Positions 8,814-15,894 of a DNA stretch of 64,000 nt are shown here, piece by piece. The stretch is taken from positions 62,001-126,000 of the forward strand of contig NZ_QNRT01000002.1 in assembly GCF_003315245.1 (NCBI RefSeq). The letters run 5' to 3'. Source of the stretch: Arenicella xantha. Its GTDB lineage: Bacteria; Pseudomonadota; Gammaproteobacteria; Arenicellales; Arenicellaceae. Positions within the stretch are counted from its first letter, which is position 1. Every line of letters starts with the position of its first letter. The notes beneath the pieces are model-generated. The model worked only from the letters and a program-made list of their open reading frames with translations. It ran no database searches and was not told where the DNA came from. A program made the translations under genes and the position numbers.

Positions 8814-9638
8814 CTACGTCCAGTACGACTTTGACAAGCTAAAGTTAAACGCAACATTCGCGTTAGGGTTAGGCGTTGTCGTCGGCGTTGGGACGGCCGT
8901 TGTCGTCGGTGTGGCTGTAGTAGTTGGTGTCGCCGTAGTCGTTGGAGCTGCGGTAGTTGTTGGTGTAGCTGTAGTAGTTGGTGCTACGGTAGTCGTCGGT
9001 GTTGTCACAGCAGCACAAACTGGGTCAGCAGATGTCACAGTAAATGATCCACTGTCACCAAACCCACTTACTGTACCGGTACAGGTAGTTGGAGCACTTG
9101 CACTATCAAGCGTTCCACTTACTGTGTAGCCTGAATGGAGTCCACTAACATTCACCGAGGTACCACTGACTGTGCCTGTTTTTGTGTCAACGGCATTGGT
9201 ATTCAATGTCATTTCAACGGTAGCGACTGATCCCTCGACTGTAAGCAATACGCAACCGCCAGCCAATTCACCACTCGCCGCATGAGCTTCGCTAACAAAC
9301 ATACCTAGTATGTCACTTGCATCGAAACCTTTGTTATCGGCTTTAGTAACCAAAATACCACTACCGCCGCCCATCACAATGGCTGCGCCACTAGTTTGTG
9401 CATGGCTCGGTAAGATCACCGCATCGAGAATTGGCTTCTTCCATTTGTCCGCGATTAGGCCGGTTGAAATAACCGCCCCGCCGCCAATCAACGTACTTTT
9501 TAACAACTGGCGTCGATCATTTTTCTGATCAGCACCTAGAGCTTGATCTTGCTCAACGACTAAGTCAGGTGAGGAGTCTTTATTGGTGTTAGGCAGAACG
9601 CTGCTACCCGTTTTATTATTGTCTCTATTCTTGCTCAT
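8814..9638 (-). CDS. Tat-exported protein with mucin-like Pro-Thr repeat tail
   Basis: The 274-residue protein has a polar N-terminal leader (1-40), then DRRQLLK at 41-47 followed by a hydrophobic stretch and ILPSHAQTS near 75-83, i.e. a twin-arginine signal with an AxA-like cleavage site. The mature part is Ser/Thr/Gly rich (about 84-210) with cysteines at 129, 186 and 208. Residues 213-257 are nine or so PTTT-type repeats, a classic O-glycosylation-like sequence, before a short aromatic C-terminus NFSLSKSYWT. No known enzymatic domain is visible. It sits among four glycosyltransferase genes, which makes it the obvious candidate acceptor. Function is otherwise unknown. Confidence 0.75.
   Translation of the reverse strand: MSKNRDNNKTGSSVLPNTNKDSSPDLVVEQDQALGADQKNDRRQLLKSTLIGGGAVISTGLIADKWKKPILDAVILPSHAQTSGAAIVMGGGSGILVTKADNKGFDASDILGMFVSEAHAASGELAGGCVLLTVEGSVATVEMTLNTNAVDTKTGTVSGTSVNVSGLHSGYTVSGTLDSASAPTTCTGTVSGFGDSGSFTVTSADPVCAAVTTPTTTVAPTTTATPTTTAAPTTTATPTTTATPTTTAVPTPTTTPNPNANVAFNFSLSKSYWT
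8868..9002. repeat. Pro-Thr coding tandem repeat
   Basis: The region encodes PTTTAT-type hexapeptides on the minus strand, giving an approximate 18-bp period with synonymous variation among copies. The variation shows the array is not a very recent expansion. Confidence 0.85.
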
Positions 9639-9830
9639 CGTGATGTAATTTATCCGTTGATTTTGTGACTAGTCGATAATACTCAAATGACTAACTAATT
9701 GACAAGGCGTTATCGACTGATTCTCAATGCGATACACATTAATCTAAGGCTCAGCTGTCACTAAAACATCGTTCGTTGTTACATTGAGCTGAGTTACAAT
9801 GAGCTGAACCGATCGGACTATCGATTCAGT

Positions 9831-11645
9831 ATGATCCCAAAAATAATTCATCAAACATGGAAAACAGAGCAAATACCAGAGCAATGGAAATCATTCGCTG
9901 AGTCATGGAAATTACATCATCCTGATTGGGATTATATTCTCTGGACTAATGCTGATGGCCTTAGGTTTGTAGAGAGTTTTTACCCAAAATTTCTGCCCAC
10001 CTACTTAGCTTACCCTCACGACATACAGCGAGCTGACGCGATTCGATATCTTGTTATCCATCATTATGGCGGGCTGTACGTTGATCTTGATTTCGAGTGT
10101 TTACAATCATTCGAGCCGCTACTCAATACCAAACAACTTATTGCAGGCTTCGAACCGCAAAAGCACGCGAATCAACAGTCGCGTCCGGAAATGTTATGTA
10201 ACGCCTTGCTTGCTTCTCAACCTCGGTCTCCTTTTTTGCAAGCGGTTATCGATTTTTTAGCATCGAATAACACTAAGGGGTTTGCGCACGACATACTGGC
10301 AACTACCGGGCCAGTGATGTTGCAGTCGATCTACGAGTTGTCGAACAAGGTCGGTGTGGATGCACATCCAGCGATACGTTTCTATCCATTTGTCAATAAC
10401 GCACCGGAGTTATTACGGCTTGCTGAGAATTCTGCGACCAGTGAAAGTATCCGCGAAGAGTTGGTTAACTTAGGATGTTTTGCGGTTCATCATTGGGCGA
10501 ACTCTTGGCTTACTCAGTCATCTGAGGCGCTGTTAAATCCCGACCCCAAATCAATAAATGGATATGACTTCTATCCAAGGCAGGATTCTCCCGGCGCGGA
10601 TCTATTCAATGGTGGTAGAGATATCATGCTGTTAGCGGACCGCTGCCGCAATAATCCTAAGGTAGTGGCATTCAACACCAAAGGCTTTGCTAAACACACA
10701 ATTTGCGCTACCACTGACTTTCAGACCATGCTAAACGCGAAGTCTAATGAGGGCATCTACGTTAAACACAGGAACAATCCGTGGACCGAGCAATCAAATC
10801 AACCGCTGAGCATGCAGTTCGCTAATCTTACCGCGGTGGGGCCTAAACCGTTTCGGTTGTTTTTGGACGACGCAAATGATTCAACTGTGAGTCCATACAT
10901 TCGTCATAACCAAGTTTGGGAACCCGTGGAAACAGCGCTGATCAATAAACTTGTTGGGTCTGGTGACACGGTACTTGATGTCGGTGCGCATATTGGCTAC
11001 TTCACGGTGCTGCTGTCACAATTAGTCGGCCCGCATGGCAAGGTGTACAGCTTTGAGCCAGAGTTCGCTAATCACGCTCTACTCCATACCAATGTTTTGA
11101 CAAATTGTCTGCGCAACGTAACGATCGAAAATCAAGCAATCTCTAGCCATACAGGTGTCGCTGAGCTGTATTTGTCTAGCTATAACAAAGGCGACCATAG
11201 GATTGCGTTCACGCCGGGTCGAGAGGTGCAAAAAATTAGCCGGACTACGCTTGACGAGTACTTCGGGAATGATCCGGCGCCGGTGCATTTTATTAAATGC
11301 GACACGCAAGGTCATGAGCTAGATGTATTGCGTGGGATGCGCGGCATTATCCAACACAATTTAGAGCGCTTATGTTGCTTACTCGAGTTTTCTCCGAATC
11401 TATTAAATGCAACAAATATTGATGGAACTAGCCATTTCATTGAGTTTTTTAGCCGCTACGAAGCTGAAATATATTGGATTAACGAGGAATCTGGAAATCA
11501 TAAACTAGTATTTATGGATAAAGCAGCCCTGTACGACCTCGCGGGTATTATGGTGGATCACGAGGACTATGATTATTCCAATAACATGCTGGTATTTTTC
11601 AGCAAACAAGCTCGGCTCAGCTATTTTAAAAAATTAGGTTGGTGA
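9831..11645 (+). CDS. GT32-type glycosyltransferase fused to FkbM-type methyltransferase
   Basis: The N-terminus (IPKIIHQTWK) and YGGLYVDLDFECL (DxD at residues 85-87) mark a Gly_transf_sug/GT32 sugar transferase, about residues 1-240. A central segment (about 242-312) containing GYDFYP, DSPG and FNTKGFAKH looks like a PAN/apple-like binding module; this is an inference. From about residue 360 the protein is a class I SAM methyltransferase of the FkbM family, with DVGAHIGYF at 383-391, YSFEPE, and HFIKCDTQGHELDVL. FkbM enzymes commonly O-methylate sugars, so the fusion could both attach and cap a glycan. The gene is cytosolic by sequence and reads in the same direction as the 897-residue GT 150 bases downstream. 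Confidence 0.85.
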   Translation: MIPKIIHQTWKTEQIPEQWKSFAESWKLHHPDWDYILWTNADGLRFVESFYPKFLPTYLAYPHDIQRADAIRYLVIHHYGGLYVDLDFECLQSFEPLLNTKQLIAGFEPQKHANQQSRPEMLCNALLASQPRSPFLQAVIDFLASNNTKGFAHDILATTGPVMLQSIYELSNKVGVDAHPAIRFYPFVNNAPELLRLAENSATSESIREELVNLGCFAVHHWANSWLTQSSEALLNPDPKSINGYDFYPRQDSPGADLFNGGRDIMLLADRCRNNPKVVAFNTKGFAKHTICATTDFQTMLNAKSNEGIYVKHRNNPWTEQSNQPLSMQFANLTAVGPKPFRLFLDDANDSTVSPYIRHNQVWEPVETALINKLVGSGDTVLDVGAHIGYFTVLLSQLVGPHGKVYSFEPEFANHALLHTNVLTNCLRNVTIENQAISSHTGVAELYLSSYNKGDHRIAFTPGREVQKISRTTLDEYFGNDPAPVHFIKCDTQGHELDVLRGMRGIIQHNLERLCCLLEFSPNLLNATNIDGTSHFIEFFSRYEAEIYWINEESGNHKLVFMDKAALYDLAGIMVDHEDYDYSNNMLVFFSKQARLSYFKKLGW

Positions 11646-11795
11646 GCCACACGCGGATCAAATACTATTGGTCATTCGAGTCGACCATTTGTTTAAAGTC
11701 TCTACTTGGCTAACGGCCTGCGCAATAACTGGCACTAGCTTTACATCAGAAGATCAAGTCGGCTAATACACGTAAATAACGGTACCAAGTAATTT

Positions 11796-14489
11796 ATGAA
11801 AACTCAGATTCCGAAGCTTTTTCATTTTGTGTTCGGTTTAAAGGAACAGACCGAGCCCTTCCACTTGGCTTACTTTCTGTGTTTGAAATCGTGTATTGAG
11901 GTTAATAAACCCAGTGCGATTCACTTCTATTATCATCATGAACCTTACGGCGACTATTGGGAGCTAATCAAACCGCAATTGACGCTGATCGAGGTGCAGC
12001 TGGAATCCTTTGTGCAGGACAATAAGGCTTACGAAAATCATCAGGAAGGTCAGTTCATCAAGGCCGCGAAACTGGACTACGCTCACCAAACGGATTTTAT
12101 TCGACTCAAAAAGTTGATTCAATACGGCGGCGTTTATGCGGATATGGACACTCTGTTTGTGAATACTATTCCAGATGAGCTATATCAGCATCCGTTTGTG
12201 ATTGGCCGAGAGCAAGGCGTGACCGATACGCTGACTAAGCAACAGCGTCCATCATTGTGTAACGCTCTACTCATGGCCGAACCTAATTCCGCGTTTGCGA
12301 AAGCGTGGCTGCAAGCTAGTTACGAGTCCTTTGATGGCACTTGGAGCTCACATTCTTGTCAACAGGCGGCAACCTTAGCAGCTGAGATGCCGAATGAAGT
12401 TTACGTAGCGCCACAACGATATTTTTATAAGCACATGTGGACTCAACAAGGCATCAGTACATTGTTTGAGGGCTTAGATAACGACTTTGAACACGTTTTT
12501 AGCATGCATATGTGGAACCACTTATGGTGGGACAAGTCGCGAGTAGATTTTTCTGAGTTTCACTCAGGGCTAATTAATGAAGCAACTATACTAGCCGTTG
12601 ATACTACCTATAACGTTATCGCAAGACGCTTTTTGCCGGATCAAGCATCGAGAAAAAACATAATTAGACGAATCTTAAAGCTACCAGAACATGATGAACC
12701 AACACCTATGAAAAAATCATCTTCATCTATTCTAGTTCCTGAAATCGTCGATGGTTGGGAGCTGTCGTTAGAGCAAAGCCCTACTCGCTTTTTGCAGCGA
12801 ACTTCAGGTCAGTTTTTTGTCACTAATGACATTACTAATATGATTCTGGAGTATTGCGACGGCATTAATAGTGTCGAACGCATTATTCAACAGTTGCTTG
12901 AGCGCTTTCCCAATGATGGCGAAGACATCAGTAAGGACGTGCAATTAACACTGCGCGACCTGGCCCTCAATGGCGCAATTCGATTTAACCAGACCGCTAA
13001 GCAAGTAGCCGTTACACCAAGGTACTCGCCGCCTCCGGTCTCGTCTACTCAAGCCAAGTTATGCATCGGCATGGCGACTTATGACGACTACGATGGGGTT
13101 TATTTTTCAGTCCAAGCGATTCGTCTTTATCATCCGGAAGTATTGGATGACATTGAGTTTGTGGTGCTGGATAACAACCCTTCAGGAGTTTGTGCTGAAG
13201 CACTGCAGAGTTTAGGTCACTCAATGCCGAACTATCGCTATGTCCCCGGCGATAACTTTCAAGGTACATGGTCGCGATTTTCGTTGATCAATCAAACCAA
13301 TGCACCGTACATATTGTGTATTGATTCTCATGTAATGATTGCGCCTGGTGCGATTAAGCAATTATTGGACTATTTTGACACGCATCCTGACACCGCTGAT
13401 TTTTTACAAGGACCGTTAGTTAGTGATGACCTGGTGTCGCTGTCATCACATTTTACGCCGGGCTGGAGCGGAGGCATGTATGGTCAGTGGGCGAGCGACC
13501 CAAGGGCTGAAGACGCCGCTAACGATGCGTTTGAGATCCCGATGCAAGGACTCGGTTTATTTGCACTCAGACGCGACAATTGGCCTCAGGTTAACCCGCG
13601 TTTCAAAGGGTTCGGCGGTGAAGAAGGATATGTACAAGAGAAAATAAGACGGTCCGGCGGACGGGCTTTGTGTTTGCCATTTTTACGCTGGATACATCGT
13701 TTTAACCGTCCAATGGGGACGCGCTATGCGCTTAATTGGGAAGACCGAATCCGTAATTATCTGATTGCTCACCACGAATTAGCCACTGACCCAAACGAGA
13801 CTATTGAACACTTTAAATCCCATATAGGGGCAACTGAGACAGCAAATATAGTTGCTAGAGTTGAGTCTGAAATAGCTAACCCGTTTTATTATTTTGATGC
13901 CATTTATTGCATTAATAAAGATACTGCCGTTGAGCGATGGAACCTTGCTAAGCAGCAGTTTGAGGCGCTTAACATCAGTCACCGGGTACAGCGCTTGTCA
14001 GCCATCGAAACACCGCAAAACCATCAGATAGGTCGCGCGCTTTCGTATCGAAGTATTATTCAGTTGGCGAGCATGAATAAATTTAACAACGTACTGATAC
14101 TGGAGGATGACGTTGTTTTTGATTCAAACACGCTCAACAATCTAGCTCAAAGCCTAGCGCACCTAAGCAGCGTAGATTGGGACATTCTGTATTTAGGTAC
14201 AGGCCTGCAAGATAATCAAGGTCACCGCGTAGCAAGCGATGAATATGCTCGCGAAGTCACACGAGACGACGAATTCTCGGCCAAGGCGCTGGTTGTCAAA
14301 GCGTCAAGCTATGAGTCAATTCTAAATGGGCTGCCTGACAATGCTGATGAAATGGCCAGATACATTAAGCTATATCAGCCGTCAATAGACCACCATCTTG
14401 CTGCCGTTGGCGCACTGAGTCAGTTTGTTGTGGAAGCATCGTTGGTCAACCAATCAGTGGCTATCGACCGCAACCACAAGTCGAGCTAA
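11796..14489 (+). CDS. Four-part glycosyltransferase with PqqD-like peptide-binding segment
   Basis: Domains in order: residues 1-270, Gly_transf_sug-like with YGGVYADMD (DMD 116-118); about 314-398, a PqqD-like winged-helix segment (FFVTNDITNMILEYCDGINS, then IIQQLLERF and DVQLTLRDLALNGAI), the fold used as a RiPP recognition element; about 420-665, a GT2 domain with CIDSHVMI, a DxH at 510-512 instead of DxD, and GFGGEEGY at 606-612, features reminiscent of polypeptide GalNAc-transferases (GT27); about 700-890, a GT25-like domain with LILEDDVVF near 768-775. The combination suggests an enzyme that binds a peptide and adds several sugars. There is no signal peptide, so it acts in the cytoplasm. 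The PqqD and GT27 likeness is by eye and needs a profile search. Confidence 0.8.
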   Translation: MKTQIPKLFHFVFGLKEQTEPFHLAYFLCLKSCIEVNKPSAIHFYYHHEPYGDYWELIKPQLTLIEVQLESFVQDNKAYENHQEGQFIKAAKLDYAHQTDFIRLKKLIQYGGVYADMDTLFVNTIPDELYQHPFVIGREQGVTDTLTKQQRPSLCNALLMAEPNSAFAKAWLQASYESFDGTWSSHSCQQAATLAAEMPNEVYVAPQRYFYKHMWTQQGISTLFEGLDNDFEHVFSMHMWNHLWWDKSRVDFSEFHSGLINEATILAVDTTYNVIARRFLPDQASRKNIIRRILKLPEHDEPTPMKKSSSSILVPEIVDGWELSLEQSPTRFLQRTSGQFFVTNDITNMILEYCDGINSVERIIQQLLERFPNDGEDISKDVQLTLRDLALNGAIRFNQTAKQVAVTPRYSPPPVSSTQAKLCIGMATYDDYDGVYFSVQAIRLYHPEVLDDIEFVVLDNNPSGVCAEALQSLGHSMPNYRYVPGDNFQGTWSRFSLINQTNAPYILCIDSHVMIAPGAIKQLLDYFDTHPDTADFLQGPLVSDDLVSLSSHFTPGWSGGMYGQWASDPRAEDAANDAFEIPMQGLGLFALRRDNWPQVNPRFKGFGGEEGYVQEKIRRSGGRALCLPFLRWIHRFNRPMGTRYALNWEDRIRNYLIAHHELATDPNETIEHFKSHIGATETANIVARVESEIANPFYYFDAIYCINKDTAVERWNLAKQQFEALNISHRVQRLSAIETPQNHQIGRALSYRSIIQLASMNKFNNVLILEDDVVFDSNTLNNLAQSLAHLSSVDWDILYLGTGLQDNQGHRVASDEYAREVTRDDEFSAKALVVKASSYESILNGLPDNADEMARYIKLYQPSIDHHLAAVGALSQFVVEASLVNQSVAIDRNHKSS

Positions 14490-14499
14490 TGTGGGCTTC

Positions 14500-15086
14500 A
14501 CCGCTGAGCGAGTAAAGAATTGTCCGGCCACAGGTGCTGAGTATGCCAAGCAACCTGGTCATCAAGTCAACATAGTCATCAAGTTCAACATAGTCATCAA
14601 GTTCAACATAGTCATCAAGTTCAACATAGTCATCAAGTTCAACATGGGCAATTAGCAGCTCTCCCCAGTGGCCCTCGCACATTTGACGTCATTACACTGT
14701 GGCATGTTCCATCCCCACGAGAGTTGCTGGAGGACATTCGATACCACCTCTCACCAAATGGGATTTTGGCAGTTGCCATACCTAATGAATTAGCTCCGCT
14801 GCTGAGAGTCAGAGTCATTGCTTCAAATCATCTGCCAGTTGCTCGGCACGCTCTAGGCGAGTTTAGATTTGTAGAAGAAATCCATTTAACCCACTTTACC
14901 CCAAGATTGTCAAAGGCACTTCTTCAACAACGTGATTTCAAGATTCTAGCGTTTGGAGTAGACGATGTTCACGTAGATAGAACCGTCTACACGACAGTTA
15001 AATATCACGCTAATCGTGTAATCAATGCGCTGACGAACACGCATTTCGATAGTGCGATGTACGTCATTTGTTCACCGAATAGATAA
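14500..15086 (+). pseudogene. Decayed class I SAM-dependent methyltransferase
   Basis: The 3' part reads as a clear Methyltransf_23-type C-terminal half: FDVITLWHVPSPRELLEDI, then LSPNGILAVAIPNE and EIHLTHFTPRLSKALLQQ. No start codon, no glycine-rich SAM motif I, and an in-frame stop at 14538 precede it. Upstream sequence GAEYAKQPGHQV in another frame is a plausible continuation of the same protein, joined by a one-base deletion in the first copy of the 18-bp repeat. The usual V-L-E-H after LWH is missing, as if deleted between short direct repeats. The last 15 bases overlap the convergent TPR gene. It was probably a sugar methyltransferase of the glycosylation island. A TTG-initiated 120-residue product from 14724 could still be made but would lack the SAM site. 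Confidence 0.7.
14560..14648. repeat. 18-bp tandem repeat inside the methyltransferase remnant
   Basis: Five copies of CATCAAGTTCAACATAGT. Copy 1 (14560-14576) lacks one T and is 17 bases; copies 2-4 are exact; copy 5 diverges at its end. In one frame they encode repeated HQVQHS, matching a GHQVQHG-like loop expected in the parent methyltransferase. Confidence 0.9.
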
Positions 15087-15500
15087 GTTCAATCCTCGAG
15101 TAACGAGTTGCTCGGTAGGTACTATATCTTCATCGCTCGACGCTAGGAGGCAGCAATTTTTATGTCGATTTAGAGCCGCGTAAGTTTTGATTGTGCCACG
15201 CAGAAGCGCTTGATGGCGCGCATGATTCGACGGCGTGTTGCTGAGTGCGTTTAGTAGCATGGAGTGCGCTTTTTCTAACACGTGTCGTGCTGAGCAAACC
15301 AGTCCGAGTTTTTGGTATAGGTCGGCAATGTTATGGTGCGTCACTACTATCATTGATACCGCTTCATTCGGCTCGCTCCAGCGTGGGAATAGGCGCTCAG
15401 CGGCTTGCAGCGCCGCGGCATAAGACGACTGTGCTCTGTCAAAATCATGATTAACAAATTGTCGGTTTCCCAGTGTAATGTGGTGTTTCCACTCATGCAT
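15072..15500 (-). CDS. TPR-like small protein of an iron-locus operon
   Basis: The 142-residue protein is helical, with a TPR-like repeat (GNRQFVNHDFDRAQSSYAAALQAAERLF) at 11-38, a second helix pair VVTHHNIADLYQKLGLVCSARHVLEKAHSML, and no signal peptide. It is the third gene after the TonB receptor and the Cys-rich protein, 12 bases behind the latter, so it is probably co-transcribed and iron-regulated. TPR proteins mediate protein contacts; the partner may be the Cys-rich neighbour. I do not know a named family for it. Confidence 0.65.
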   Translation of the reverse strand: MHEWKHHITLGNRQFVNHDFDRAQSSYAAALQAAERLFPRWSEPNEAVSMIVVTHHNIADLYQKLGLVCSARHVLEKAHSMLLNALSNTPSNHARHQALLRGTIKTYAALNRHKNCCLLASSDEDIVPTEQLVTRGLNLSIR

Positions 15501-15512
15501 GACTTCTGACCT

Positions 15513-15857
15513 CTATACTAAAAAATAGTTAGATAGCATTCTGAATTCGGTTTCGATTCTGGCTACCTCGCGTTTTTGTTGATCGGATTGCGACAAAATA
15601 CGCAAGTAAGCCATCGGTCGATAGACATTGTCTAAACACCAACCTCGCCAGCATTTGGCGATCTGGCAATCACAGATGGTATCGAGAATAATCCGTAACA
15701 TATCGATCTGAAGCTGGCGCTGTTGGCTCGCTGGCATTTTTTCTCCTGCTTGACAGCACGCGTCGATCCAACCAGTAAGAAGTTTTGGGCAGGTGCCGCA
15801 TTGACCGTTGCGTACCGCTTTACTGAGCGGATATTGACTTAACTCTCGAGTAAACAC
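15513..15857 (-). CDS. Conserved-looking cysteine-rich small protein
   Basis: At 114 residues it contains C-x2-C (QCGTCPKLL, near residue 20), ACC, and then ICDCQIAKCWRGWCLDN around residues 58-74, giving eight cysteines in two clusters with an IILDTI helix between. This suggests metal, Fe-S or heme-related ligation, or a thiol function, in the cytoplasm. No family name comes to mind. It lies between a TonB receptor gene and a TPR gene on one strand with short gaps (37 and 12 bases), so it should be produced under iron limitation. Confidence 0.65.
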   Translation of the reverse strand: MFTRELSQYPLSKAVRNGQCGTCPKLLTGWIDACCQAGEKMPASQQRQLQIDMLRIILDTICDCQIAKCWRGWCLDNVYRPMAYLRILSQSDQQKREVARIETEFRMLSNYFLV

Positions 15858-15894
15858 GTGCCTGCCCTATTTCGTTGCTGGTATCGGTTTCAAT

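Noticed and set aside
8911-9129. Val/Gly-rich ORF on the plus strand opposite the Tat protein
   Set aside because: It is the antisense reading of the PTTT-coding repeats.
14560-14648. Possible CRISPR array
   Set aside because: The 18-bp units are contiguous with no spacers, and no cas genes are present.
14425-14655. ORF ending in NIVIKFN repeats, and its opposite-strand twin
   Set aside because: Frame-shifted translations of the 18-bp repeats and the end of the GT gene; only part of the upstream stretch is informative for the methyltransferase remnant.
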